Assembly: GCF_001651875.1 (NCBI RefSeq)
Contig: NZ_LNQB01000102.1
Span: 62,001-126,000 of the forward strand
Length of the DNA: 64,000 nt
Reading direction: 5' to 3'
From: Sinorhizobium saheli
GTDB taxonomy: Bacteria > Pseudomonadota > Alphaproteobacteria > Rhizobiales > Rhizobiaceae
Made by a program: the position numbers and the translations under genes. The notes beneath the pieces were generated by a model, which was not told the origin of the DNA, made no database searches, and worked only from the letters and a program-made list of their open reading frames with translations. Shown in pieces: positions 25,331 to 33,607 of this stretch (within the stretch, counting starts at the first letter, position 1; each line of letters begins with the position of its first letter).

Positions 25331-25561
25331 TTACCTGCGTCTTTCGCGCTTCCCCTTTCCAGCCGGTTCCGCCGCGGCATTCGCCGCCTCGGCGGCTTCC
25401 TTTTCCAGCCGCAGTTGCTTCAGGCGCGCCGTCTTCTTCTCCCGGGCTGCCGCCTCCTGTTCGTTGATCGCGCGCGCCGCCAGCGTCGCCTGATCGGCAC
25501 GATCCGCCGGATTCTTCTTCTCGGTCTTGAAGACGCGGTTGGTGGTGTTGGCGTTCTTCAC
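25331..25561 (-). CDS. Small basic coiled-coil protein
   Basis: This is a 76-residue protein rich in Lys, Arg, Glu and Ala, with a long predicted helix (ARAINEQEAAAREKKTARLKQLRLEKEAAEAANAA) and a basic tail KGKRERRR. The GTG at 25561 is preceded by AAAGGAGG six bases upstream and fits better than the longer frame to 25645, which would run through the cspA terminator. No known catalytic domain. Comparable small proteins follow cold-shock genes in rhizobia, but function is unknown to me. Confidence 0.65.
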   Translation of the reverse strand: MKNANTTNRVFKTEKKNPADRADQATLAARAINEQEAAAREKKTARLKQLRLEKEAAEAANAAAEPAGKGKRERRR

Positions 25562-25584
25562 GAACAACCTCCTTTCCGATGGAA

Positions 25585-25612
25585 ATAAAAAAGGCCGGGC
25601 GAACCCGACCTT
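25585..25612 (-). terminator. Rho-independent terminator after cspA
   Basis: Read on the minus strand, the stem AAGGTCGGG / CCCGGCCTT encloses a TTCG tetraloop (25591-25612) and is followed by a T-rich run (25585-25590). It separates cspA (ends 25702) from the downstream small gene, whose Shine-Dalgarno sequence begins about 15 bp further on. Confidence 0.85.
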
Positions 25613-25701
25613 CCTCATCATCTCAACCCGCCAGTGCCAGTACATCCGTGGTCAAAGGCAGGGAGATGACAATCTCGTTCTGAACGAGCATGCGCATGCG
25701 C

Positions 25702-25911
25702 TCAAAGGGCGCGCAGATTCTCTGCGGACGTCTTGCCCGTGCGACGATCCTGAGCAAGCTCGAAGCTTACCTTCTGACCGTCCTTGAGCGTGGACATGCC
25801 TGCGCGCTCTACGGCGGAGATGTGCACGAATACGTCAGCAGCACCGTCATCCGGCTGTATAAAGCCAAAACCCTTGGTGCTGTTGAACCATTTCACTGTT
25901 CCAGAAGCCAC
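25702..25911 (-). CDS. cspA: Cold-shock DNA/RNA-binding protein, CspA family
   Basis: This 69-residue single cold-shock domain has RNP1 KGFGFIQ (residues 13-19) and RNP2 VFVHISAV (27-34). It binds single-stranded nucleic acid and acts as an RNA chaperone. The start codon is GTG. The ~300 bp upstream (25912-26217) contains no other gene and fits the long structured 5' leader usual for csp mRNAs, though I could not define a thermosensor fold. Rhizobia have several paralogues, so the number in the name cannot be assigned. Confidence 0.92.
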   Translation of the reverse strand: MASGTVKWFNSTKGFGFIQPDDGAADVFVHISAVERAGMSTLKDGQKVSFELAQDRRTGKTSAENLRAL

Positions 25912-26217
25912 GTCGACAACCTTTCAATCGCTCATGGAAAACCCCACCGCGTTTCCGCGATGTATCGAAACCGATTCTGTCAGGATTTTCGTGACGACGC
26001 GCCGCGGCGCAGCAACAAAATTCTTCGATCAATTATCGACAATAGGTATGTAGGTCACAATTGTGTTTCTTACAAGGCGCGATTTTATTTTCTTTTACTG
26101 GGGTGCCGCGACGGCTCACGCCGACGACACAGGTCGGAAGTCCGTTCTTCGCGCCGGATGGACATTTTGCGACCGGATTCTAAATTGGACGGGTGAACCG
26201 ATTGCAGGACCATTCCG

Positions 26218-27063
26218 ATGCATGATCCGATCCCGATGATCACCCTTCCCGACGGCCGCAAGGTTCCGGCCCTCGGCCAGGGCACCTGGCGGATGGGCGA
26301 AAGCCGCGCGCGCGCTGAGGACGAGGTCCGCTGCCTGCAGACGGGGCTCGACCTCGGCATGAGGCTGATCGACACGGCGGAGATGTATGGCGACGGCGCG
26401 TCCGAGCGCATCGTCGGCGAGGCGGTCAGGGGCCGGCGCGACGAGGCCTTCATCGTCAGCAAGGTGCTGCCCTCCAATGCCAGCCGGTCGGGCACGATCG
26501 CCGCCTGCGAGCGCAGCCTCGGGAACCTCGGCATCGACTGCATAGACCTCTATCTGCTGCATTGGCGCGGTCACTATCCGCTCGCCGACACGGTCGCCGC
26601 CTTCGAGGACTTGAAGAAGGCCGGCAAGATCCGCGCCTGGGGCGTGTCGAATTTCGATGTGGAGGACATGGAGGAACTGGACGCCCTGCCGCACGGCGGC
26701 AACGTCGCGGCCAACCAGGTGCTCTATAACCTCGCCCGCCGCGGCATCGAATATGATCTCCTGCCCCGGTGCCGCGATCACGGCGTGCCGGTCATGGCCT
26801 ACTCCCCGCTCGACGAGGGCCGATTGCTGCACAATTCCGAACTGATCCACATCGCCAAGGCCCATCAGGCGACGCCCGCCCAGGTGGCCCTCGCCTTCCT
26901 CAAGACCCGCTCCGGCGTCATCGCGATTCCGAAGACCGGCTCCGCCGAGCGCGCCCGCGAAAACCGCGACGCGATGGACATTCATCTGACAACGGAAAAT
27001 CTCGCCGAACTCGACCGACTGTTTCCGCCGCCGAGGCGGAAGATGCGGCTGGAGGTGATTTAG
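26218..27063 (+). CDS. Aldo/keto reductase
   Basis: This 281-residue TIM-barrel oxidoreductase has the AKR catalytic tetrad in recognisable motifs: [12 protein letters not shown] (Asp and Tyr), FIVSKVLP (Lys) and LYLLHWRG (His). The C-terminal NADPH-binding part is [20 protein letters not shown]. It reduces aldehydes or ketones with NADPH; physiological substrate unknown. It resembles the YeaE/MGR methylglyoxal-reductase-like subgroup. It stands alone, convergent with ilvH across a pair of large inverted repeats. Confidence 0.9.
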   Translation: MHDPIPMITLPDGRKVPALGQGTWRMGESRARAEDEVRCLQTGLDLGMRLIDTAEMYGDGASERIVGEAVRGRRDEAFIVSKVLPSNASRSGTIAACERSLGNLGIDCIDLYLLHWRGHYPLADTVAAFEDLKKAGKIRAWGVSNFDVEDMEELDALPHGGNVAANQVLYNLARRGIEYDLLPRCRDHGVPVMAYSPLDEGRLLHNSELIHIAKAHQATPAQVALAFLKTRSGVIAIPKTGSAERARENRDAMDIHLTTENLAELDRLFPPPRRKMRLEVI

Positions 27064-27099
27064 GAACGCAGGGGCGTAGCCATGTGCCCAAACGGAAGA

Positions 27100-27261
27100 A
27101 AGCCCCTCCCCAACCCCTCCCCACAGGTGGGAGGGGCTTAATCTGCCGCGCCCTTTTCGGTCATTCCTGGCCGTTCCAGCGAGCACCAAGCGATTGAACT
27201 TGCAGGAGCGCGCCGCGGGCGCCAAGCCCCTCCCACCTGTAGGGAGGGGTTGGGGAGGGGT
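27100..27261. repeat. Large inverted repeat of CCCCTCCCC-type elements
   Basis: The arm at 27100-27139 and the arm at 27223-27261 are near-perfect inverted copies (one difference over about 37 bp) separated by 84 bp. Each arm also contains its own hairpin (AAGCCCCTCCC / GGGAGGGGCTT). It fills the gap between the convergent aldo/keto reductase and ilvH genes and could act as a bidirectional transcription barrier. CCCCTCCCCAACCCCTCCCC repeats are common in Rhizobiales intergenic DNA. Confidence 0.8.
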
Positions 27262-27292
27262 GCGCACGGAAGGTGCGCATTCTACTCACCTC

Positions 27293-27865
27293 TTACATCC
27301 CCTGCGGCCCGCGGTTCATCGCGGCGATGCCCGTGCGGCAGACCTCGATCAGCCCGAGCGGCTTCATGATGGCGATGAACTGCTCGATCTTCGAAGGCTT
27401 GCCGGTGATCTCGAAGACGAAGTGGTCGATGTTGGCGTCGATGACCGAGGCGCGGAAGGCGTCGGCGAGGCGCAGCGCTTCCACCCGGTGCTCGCCCGAC
27501 CCATGCACCTTGACGAGCGCCAGCTCGCGCTCGACCGGCCGGTCGTGGCCGAGGCCGGCCGCGCGCACGGTGAGGTCGACGACCCGGTGCACCGGCACCA
27601 GCCTTTCGAGCTGGTTCTTGATCTGCTCCAGCACATGCGGCGTGCCGCGGGTGACGATGGTGATGCGCGACAGGTGCGCCTCGTGCTCAGTCTCGGAGAC
27701 CGTCAGGCTCTCGATGTTGTAGCCGCGGCCGGAAAAGAGGCCGATGACGCGGGCGAGCACGCCCGGTTCGTTGTCGACCAGGACGGAAAGCGTGTGCGTC
27801 TCGGCAAGCTCCGTCTCCTTGGCGATGAAATAGGCGGAGCCCGTCGGTTGAAGATGTGCGCTCAT
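27293..27865 (-). CDS. ilvH: Acetolactate synthase small (regulatory) subunit
   Basis: This 190-residue protein has an N-terminal ACT domain (LSVLVDNEPGVLARVIGLFSGRGYNIESLTVS, residues 12-44) that binds valine and gives feedback inhibition. A C-terminal ACT-like domain follows. It activates the large subunit encoded 22 bp upstream in the same operon. The length is normal for alphaproteobacterial IlvH. Confidence 0.96.
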   Translation of the reverse strand: MSAHLQPTGSAYFIAKETELAETHTLSVLVDNEPGVLARVIGLFSGRGYNIESLTVSETEHEAHLSRITIVTRGTPHVLEQIKNQLERLVPVHRVVDLTVRAAGLGHDRPVERELALVKVHGSGEHRVEALRLADAFRASVIDANIDHFVFEITGKPSKIEQFIAIMKPLGLIEVCRTGIAAMNRGPQGM

Positions 27866-27887
27866 TCTCTTGTTCCTACCCTTGTCC

Positions 27888-29666
27888 TCAAACGAGCTGG
27901 CGGCCCTTGGCGTCGATGGCGTTCGCGACCGCCTCGTCCGTCGCCTCGTCGGGGAGCAGCATTTCGTTGTGCGCCTTGCCCGACGGGATCATCGGGAAGC
28001 AATTGGCGAGATTGGCGACGCGGCAGTCGAAGATGACCGGCGCCGGCGTGTCGATCATCCGTCGGATGGCTTCGTCCAGTTCACCCGGTTTCTCGCAGCG
28101 GATGCCGATGCCGCCATAGGCCTCGGCAAGCTTGACGAAGTCCGGCATCGCCTCGGTGTAGGAATGCGACAGGCGGTTGCCGTGGAGCAACTGCTGCCAT
28201 TGCCTGACCATGCCCATGTACTGGTTGTTCAGGATGAAGATCTTGACGGGCAGGCCGTACTGGACGGCGCAGGACATTTCCTGGATGCACATCTGGATCG
28301 AGGCGTCGCCGGCGATGTCGATGACGAGGCTTTCCGGATGCGCGACCTGAACGCCGAGCGCCGCCGGGAAGCCATAGCCCATGGTGCCGAGGCCGCCCGA
28401 GGTCATCCAGCGGTTCGGCTGCTCGAAGCCGAAGAACTGCGCCGCCCACATCTGGTGCTGGCCGACTTCGGTGGTGATGTAGGTGTCACGGTCCTTGGTC
28501 AGTTCATAGAGCCGCTGGATCGCGTATTGCGGCATGATGACGTCGTCACTCGGCGTATAGGCGAGCGAGTTGCGCGCCCGCCACTTGGCGATCGAGCTCC
28601 ACCAGTCGTCGAGCCGCGCCGCGTCGACCGTCTTCGCCGCCGCACGCCAGAGCCGGACCATGTCCTCGAGCACGTTGGCGACGTCGCCGACGATCGGAAT
28701 GTCGACGCGGACGTTCTTGTTGATCGAGGAAGGATCGATGTCGATGTGGATCTTCTTCGAGTTCGGCGAGAAGGCATTGAGCCGGCCGGTGATCCGGTCG
28801 TCGAAGCGCGCGCCGATGCAGATCATGACGTCGCAGTCGTGCATCGCCATGTTCGCCTCGTAGGTACCGTGCATGCCGAGCATGCCGAGCCAGTTCTTGC
28901 CGGAGGCCGGATAGGCGCCGAGGCCCATCAGCGTAGAGGTGATCGGGAAGCCGGTGAGTTCGACCAGTTCGCGCAGGAAATGCGCGGCCTCGGGCCCGGA
29001 ATTGATGACGCCGCCGCCCGAATAGATAACCGGCTGCCGTGCCGCCTTCATCAGCGCGACCGCCTCCTCGATCTTCTTCAGGTCGCCTTGCGTCTTCGGC
29101 TGGTAGCTCTTCTGCGTCGGAACCGCCGAAGGCGGCGTGTAGGTGCCGGTCGCGAACTGGATGTCCTTCGGGATGTCGACGACGACCGGCCCGGGGCGGC
29201 CCGACTGGGCGATGCGGAAGGCCTCATGGATGATGCGCGCGAGGTCGTTGACGTCCTTGACCAGCCAGTTGTGCTTGGTGCAGGGCCGGGTGATGCCGAC
29301 CGTGTCGCACTCCTGGAAGGCGTCCGAGCCGATGAGCGCGGTCGGCACCTGCCCCGAGATGCAGACGATCGGGATCGAGTCCATCAGCGCGTCCTGCAGC
29401 GGCGTGACGGCGTTGGTCGCGCCCGGACCGGAGGTGACCAGCATGACGCCGACCTTGCCGGTGGAGCGGGCATAGCCCTCGGCCATGTGGCCGGCGCCCT
29501 GCTCATGGCGGACGAGAATGTGCTGGATATCTTCCTGCTGGAAAATTTCGTCATAGATCGGAAGCACGGCGCCGCCGGGATAGCCGAAGATATGTTCGAC
29601 GCCATTGTCCTTCAGAGCCTGGAGAACGATCTCCGCGCCTGTCATCTGGTTCTCAGTTCCGCTCAT
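27888..29666 (-). CDS. ilvI: Acetolactate synthase large (catalytic) subunit
   Basis: The enzyme joins two pyruvates, or pyruvate and 2-oxobutyrate, in the first common step of valine, leucine and isoleucine synthesis, using thiamine diphosphate and FAD. The 592-residue protein shows IFGYPGGAVLPIYDE with the catalytic Glu in VRHEQGAGHMAEGYAR. The ThDP motif GDASIQMCIQEMSCAVQYGLPVKIFILNN is near residue 450. It is preceded by a leader peptide and terminator (29722-29834), so transcription is probably attenuated by branched-chain amino-acid supply. The symbol ilvB is used equally for this gene. Confidence 0.96.
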   Translation of the reverse strand: MSGTENQMTGAEIVLQALKDNGVEHIFGYPGGAVLPIYDEIFQQEDIQHILVRHEQGAGHMAEGYARSTGKVGVMLVTSGPGATNAVTPLQDALMDSIPIVCISGQVPTALIGSDAFQECDTVGITRPCTKHNWLVKDVNDLARIIHEAFRIAQSGRPGPVVVDIPKDIQFATGTYTPPSAVPTQKSYQPKTQGDLKKIEEAVALMKAARQPVIYSGGGVINSGPEAAHFLRELVELTGFPITSTLMGLGAYPASGKNWLGMLGMHGTYEANMAMHDCDVMICIGARFDDRITGRLNAFSPNSKKIHIDIDPSSINKNVRVDIPIVGDVANVLEDMVRLWRAAAKTVDAARLDDWWSSIAKWRARNSLAYTPSDDVIMPQYAIQRLYELTKDRDTYITTEVGQHQMWAAQFFGFEQPNRWMTSGGLGTMGYGFPAALGVQVAHPESLVIDIAGDASIQMCIQEMSCAVQYGLPVKIFILNNQYMGMVRQWQQLLHGNRLSHSYTEAMPDFVKLAEAYGGIGIRCEKPGELDEAIRRMIDTPAPVIFDCRVANLANCFPMIPSGKAHNEMLLPDEATDEAVANAIDAKGRQLV

Positions 29667-29721
29667 TGGCCTGCTTCCGTCCCTCTTTCAGGTTTGGGTG
29701 AATTAACTTGTTTGGAGGCAT

Positions 29722-29834
29722 AAAAAAAGGCCCCATCAGGAGCCTCGTTCAGCGCATGGGTGGCTACTGCCGGATGGTTACACCATCCTGCCCATGCGCC
29801 GTCCCACCACAAGAATAACCGCGAAATTTTTCAT
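29722..29834 (-). promoter_or_regulatory. ilvIH attenuator: leader peptide, competing hairpins, terminator
   Basis: On the minus strand, after the leader-peptide start (29834), three structures follow. The first is a small hairpin GGATGG/CCATCC around the leader stop. The second is a longer stem, GCGCATGGG with CCCATGCGC, that encloses it. The third is the terminator GGCTCC-TGAT-GGGGCC followed by TTTTTTT (29744 down to 29722). The terminator ends 55 bp before the ilvI start. The layout is that of classical amino-acid attenuation: ribosome stalling at branched-chain codons would change which hairpin forms. Confidence 0.85.
29778..29834 (-). CDS. ilvIH leader peptide (18 aa)
   Basis: ATG (29832-29834) to TAA (29778-29780) encodes MKNFAVILVVGRRMGRMV. 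Residues 6-10 are Val-Ile-Leu-Val-Val, a run of branched-chain codons just upstream of the attenuator hairpins, and the last residue is also Val. The position 112 bp upstream of ilvI and the terminator in between identify it as the sensing peptide of ilvIH attenuation. Leader-peptide control of ilvB/ilvI has been predicted for alphaproteobacteria. This one is read directly from the sequence. Confidence 0.85.
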   Translation of the reverse strand: MKNFAVILVVGRRMGRMV

Positions 29835-29958
29835 GGGGCGACTTGATAAACAGAAATCCCCCACCCGTCAACGGCTTTTGGCGCTGCATCAAAGCGGCAC
29901 GCGGCCGCGCACGTGCGGGCAACCACTTATTAAGTGGCATCCGCTATTCTGAAGCGCC

Positions 29959-32064
29959 ATGAGGAAAGCGGACGCCCGCTCCGTCCGGGGCCGTTCCGAT
30001 TTGGCGCTCGTCGCCCGAGGTGCTGCGTTGCTCGACAGTGAAGTTCATCCCTCGGTTCGTGCGGGGACCCAGGATCGCCGGGACGGTACGCGGCCGGGCA
30101 ATCGCTTTCTCGGCCGGGTCGTCGCCTGCAACGGCTCGCGCGCGACGATCGCGGCAGTCGCCGAAAACGGCGAGACCTCGCTCACCGAGCTCTGGTCGGT
30201 CGGCCGGCTGATTTCGATTTCCGTCGGCACGAATCGCGTCGTCGCCCTCGTCTGCTCGATGCAGACCGCTTCCGACGAGTGGAGCGAGGAAGCCAACAAT
30301 ACCTTCCGCATCGAGGTCGAACTGATGGGCGAGGTCCACATGGGCCTCGACGGCCGCGAGGAATTCTCCGCCGGCATCAGCCGCTACCCCTATCTCGGCG
30401 CGATCGCGCACCGGATCCGCGCGAGCGACCTCGCCCGCATCTATGACTCACGCCAATCGGACAGCTGCGTCATCGGCAAGCTGACCCAGGACGAGAGCCT
30501 CGACGCCACCATCCATGTGCCCTCGATGCTTGCCAAACACTTCGCCATCGTCGGCACCACCGGCGTCGGCAAGTCGACCGCCGTGACGCTGCTCCTCAAC
30601 AAGGCGATCGCCGCCGACCCGAAACTGCGCGTGCTGATCCTCGATCCGCACAACGAATTCGCCGCCGCCTTTCCCGAGCATGCGGTGGTCATCGAAACGG
30701 ACACGCTCGAGCTCCCCTTCTGGCTTTTCCGGCTCGAGGAGTTCGCCGAGGTGATCTTCCGCGGGCGACCGCCGGTGGCCGAAGAACTCGACATCCTGCG
30801 CGACGTCATCCCTGATGCGAAGAAGGCCTTCAAGGGCGGCGAATCCGGGCTGATGCGGCGCCAGACGGAGAAAAGCTCTATCACCGCGGACACGCCGGTG
30901 CCCTATCGCATCGCGGACCTGCTGGCGATGATCGACGAGCGCATCGGCCGGCTCGAGGGCCGCAGCGACAAACCGCATCTGCGCTCCCTCAAGATCAAGA
31001 TCGTCTCCGCGATCAACGACCCGCGCTACCATTTCATGTTCTCGTCGAACACGATCACCGACACGATCGAGGACACCATCGCCAAGATCTTCCGCATCCC
31101 GGGAGAGGGCAAGCCGATCGCCACCTTCGAACTCGCGGGCATCCCCTCGGAGGTCGTCAACTCGGTCGCCTCCGTCCTCTGCCGCATGGCCTTCGAGATC
31201 GGCCTGTGGGGCAATGGCGCGATCCACATGCTCGTCGTCTGCGAGGAAGCGCACCGCTATGTCCCGGCCGATTCCGCGCTCGGCTTCCTGCCGACGCGCC
31301 AGGCGATCGCGCGCATCGCCAAGGAAGGCCGCAAGTATGGCGTCTCGCTCGGGATCATCACCCAGCGCCCGGGCGAGCTCGACCCGACGATCCTGTCGCA
31401 ATGCTCGACGGTCTTCGCCATGCGGCTTGCCAACGACCGCGACCAGGAGATCATCCGCTCGGCGATCTCCAATTCGTCGATCTCCACCACCAGCTTCATC
31501 TCCTCGATCGGCAATGGCGAGGCGATCGCCTTCGGCGAAGCGGTGGCCGTGCCGATGCGGATGCGCTTCGCCCGCGTCGACGAGGCCCTGCTGCCGCGCG
31601 CCCACGGCATCACCGACAAGGTCGACGAGGATGCCCCGGCCGTCGATCTTGCATCGATCGTCGGCCGCATGCGCGCGATGAACGGCCCCGACATATCCGG
31701 TTTCCAGCAGAGCTATCTGGCGGCGCAGCCCGGTCGCCCCCCTGCCTCGGAGGAAGACGACCGGGACTCCGCCGAAATCGAGGCCGTACCGACGATCCCC
31801 GCCCGGGACCTTCCCGCAGTCGAGCCCTACAGGCCGGACATGCTCCCGCGCCCCTCCGAACCCGTGAACCCGCAGCTTGAACGCTTCAATCAGATCCGCG
31901 AGCAGATCCTCTCCGGCCAGGCGGAAAGGGAGGTGAGCCGGATGGCACAATCGCCGGGGCAGCCGGTCCCAGGCTTCGCCGACGCGCCGTCCGCGCCGCA
32001 CCGTGAAGGATCGCTGCGCGAGAGCCTGCTCAAGCGCCCGCTCGGAAGCCTCATCCGCAAATAG
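29959..32064 (+). CDS. HerA/DUF87-type ATPase
   Basis: This 701-residue protein starts with a HAS-barrel-like N-terminal domain (GRVVACNGSRATIAAV...). Its HerA-FtsK-type ATPase core has Walker A GTTGVGKST (199-207), Walker B-type LRVLILDPHNEF, a second acidic strand MLVVCEEAHRYVP and a sensor/arginine region IITQRPGELDPTILSQCSTVFAMRLANDRDQ. HerA proteins are hexameric DNA translocases, usually paired with the nuclease NurA in archaea. No nuclease gene adjoins this one. The Pro-rich C-terminal ~130 residues look disordered. It is divergent from ilvI; a DNA repair or plasmid/phage-defence role is inference only. Confidence 0.82.
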   Translation: MRKADARSVRGRSDLALVARGAALLDSEVHPSVRAGTQDRRDGTRPGNRFLGRVVACNGSRATIAAVAENGETSLTELWSVGRLISISVGTNRVVALVCSMQTASDEWSEEANNTFRIEVELMGEVHMGLDGREEFSAGISRYPYLGAIAHRIRASDLARIYDSRQSDSCVIGKLTQDESLDATIHVPSMLAKHFAIVGTTGVGKSTAVTLLLNKAIAADPKLRVLILDPHNEFAAAFPEHAVVIETDTLELPFWLFRLEEFAEVIFRGRPPVAEELDILRDVIPDAKKAFKGGESGLMRRQTEKSSITADTPVPYRIADLLAMIDERIGRLEGRSDKPHLRSLKIKIVSAINDPRYHFMFSSNTITDTIEDTIAKIFRIPGEGKPIATFELAGIPSEVVNSVASVLCRMAFEIGLWGNGAIHMLVVCEEAHRYVPADSALGFLPTRQAIARIAKEGRKYGVSLGIITQRPGELDPTILSQCSTVFAMRLANDRDQEIIRSAISNSSISTTSFISSIGNGEAIAFGEAVAVPMRMRFARVDEALLPRAHGITDKVDEDAPAVDLASIVGRMRAMNGPDISGFQQSYLAAQPGRPPASEEDDRDSAEIEAVPTIPARDLPAVEPYRPDMLPRPSEPVNPQLERFNQIREQILSGQAEREVSRMAQSPGQPVPGFADAPSAPHREGSLRESLLKRPLGSLIRK

Positions 32065-32155
32065 AGCATTCTGCAGTCAGGTGGAATCACCTGACATCGC
32101 ACAGATGCGCAAAAACAAAGAGATAGAGCGGCGGCGCGAACACATGTGAGCGGAT
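32062..32155 (+). repeat. Dispersed repeat abutting a stop codon (copy 2)
   Basis: It begins with the TAG stop of the HerA-like gene, then GAGCATTCTGCAGTCAGGTG..., the CAGGTG-GAAT-CACCTG hairpin, a CAGATGCGCAAAAACAAAGAGATAGAGCGGCG-type tail (described in part) and CACATGTGAG. About 90 bp match the copy at 52068-52160. No gene is supportable in 32065-32257. Confidence 0.8.
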
Positions 32156-32257
32156 TTCGCTCGAGCGGGCAAGTCGCTGGCGGTTTGCTCATTCCGCTCC
32201 GCCTGGAACCGACTGCAACGGCAGGCGTTTTGATCCGGCTGCAATCGGACAGAGATC

Positions 32258-32689
32258 ATGGAAGAGACGATCCGGCACTTCTTCGCGCGCTATGAAGCGA
32301 TGGCGAACCGCGTGCTGACGCAGCAAATGGATGTCGGCGAGACGACCTTCGCTTTCGCTTCCGACTTCATAGCCGCCTCGCCCGCGGGCGTGATGACGGG
32401 GAAGAACGACGAGAGCCTGAAAGCGTCGATGGACAAGGGCTACGCCCGCTACCGCGCGATCGGTACCAGGGAGCTGAGGATCCGCAAGCTCGCGATCACG
32501 CCCATCGATCAGCTGCATTGCCTCGTGCGCGTCGACTGGCGCTCGGTCTTTGACGGCAGGGACGAACCCGATGTCACCATCGACTTCGACGTCCACTACT
32601 TCGTTCAGATGCGCAACGGCGAGCCGAAGATCTTCGGCTGGGTCAGCGGCGACGAGGATGCAGTCCTGAAGGAGCACGGCATTACCTGA
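32258..32689 (+). CDS. NTF2/SnoaL-like small protein
   Basis: The 143-residue protein has the length and pattern of an NTF2-like fold: helices at 1-30, then alternating beta strands (RELRIRKLAITPI, HCLVRVDWRSVF, VTIDFDVHYFVQM, PKIFGWVSGDED). Such proteins are ligand-binding or minor enzymes (polyketide cyclases, isomerases). No catalytic residues can be assigned. It lies convergent to miaA, with only 6 bp between stops. Function unknown. Confidence 0.7.
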   Translation: MEETIRHFFARYEAMANRVLTQQMDVGETTFAFASDFIAASPAGVMTGKNDESLKASMDKGYARYRAIGTRELRIRKLAITPIDQLHCLVRVDWRSVFDGRDEPDVTIDFDVHYFVQMRNGEPKIFGWVSGDEDAVLKEHGIT

Positions 32690-32695
32690 CCGTCT

Positions 32696-33607
32696 TCATC
32701 CCAGATCGTCGGCGCTTTCGATCCGCGCCCAGCTCTCGTCTAGCTGGTTGCGGAACCAGGTCATCTGGCGCTTGGCATATTGCCGCGTCGCGGCCGCTCC
32801 GGCAGCAATCACCTCCGCCTCGCTCATTTCTCCCCTTAGCATGGCTGCGATCTGCTGGACGCCGATGGCCTTCATGACGGGCATGTCCGCTGAGAGATCG
32901 AGAGCGAGGAGTGCCCGCACCTCCTCGACTGCGCCGCCCGCGAGCATCGCTTCGAAGCGGCGGTCGATGCGGCCATGGAGGAGCGTGCGCTCCGGCAGCA
33001 CGACGATCTTCCGCGCCCGATCGGGATCGACGATCACCGGGCCCCGGTTCCGCTGGTAGGCGCGAATGGGCCTGCCGGTCGCCGCGATCACCTCCAGGGC
33101 GCGGACGATCCGCTGCCCGTCGCCGGGGCGCAGGCGCTCGGCCGTTTCCGGGTCGCGTGCCGAAAGCTCCGCATGAAGCGCGGCGGCGCCTTCATCCGTG
33201 AGCCGCGCGCGCAGCCGCTCGCGGATTGTCGCCGGGATTTCCGGCATGTCCGACAGGCCCCCGGTCAGCGCCTTGAAATAGAGTCCGGTGCCGCCGACGA
33301 AGACGGGGAGCCGCCCCTGCCCCCGCAGTTTCGCGACGAGAGCCTCCGCCTCGCGCAGCCACGCCCCCGTCGAATAGGGCTGCGCCGCCGGCACGTGACC
33401 GTACAGAAAGTGCTCGACGCCGCCCATCTCGGCCTCATCGGGGCGCGCAGTGAGGATTTTCAGCGTGTCGTAGACCTGCATGCTGTCGGCATTGATCACC
33501 GCGCCGCCGTGCCGCTGCGCGAGCTTGACCGCAAGCGCGGACTTGCCGCTGGCGGTCGGCCCGGTTATCAGGATCGCGTCCGTATCTGTTGCAAGGTTTC
33601 GCATCAT
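32696..33607 (-). CDS. miaA: tRNA dimethylallyltransferase
   Basis: MiaA transfers a dimethylallyl group to N6 of A37 in tRNAs that read UNN codons. The 303-residue protein has the P-loop LITGPTASGKSALA near residue 15, INADSMQVYDTLKILTARP, and VFVGGTGLYFKALTGGL. The downstream R..YAKRQMTWFRNQ completes the family signature. The ATG at 33607 (or 33604) has GAGG upstream; the longer frame begins with a TTG. Its start codon shares bases with the divergent serB start, so each promoter must lie in the other's coding region. Confidence 0.95.
   Translation of the reverse strand: MMRNLATDTDAILITGPTASGKSALAVKLAQRHGGAVINADSMQVYDTLKILTARPDEAEMGGVEHFLYGHVPAAQPYSTGAWLREAEALVAKLRGQGRLPVFVGGTGLYFKALTGGLSDMPEIPATIRERLRARLTDEGAAALHAELSARDPETAERLRPGDGQRIVRALEVIAATGRPIRAYQRNRGPVIVDPDRARKIVVLPERTLLHGRIDRRFEAMLAGGAVEEVRALLALDLSADMPVMKAIGVQQIAAMLRGEMSEAEVIAAGAAATRQYAKRQMTWFRNQLDESWARIESADDLG

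Noticed and set aside
27870-29723. 617-codon plus-strand frame opposite ilvI
   Set aside because: Antisense shadow of ilvI with low-complexity Arg/Val/Asp composition.
29959-32689. HerA-NurA defence or repair pair
   Set aside because: The downstream gene is an NTF2-like fold, not a nuclease, and is separated by a repeat.
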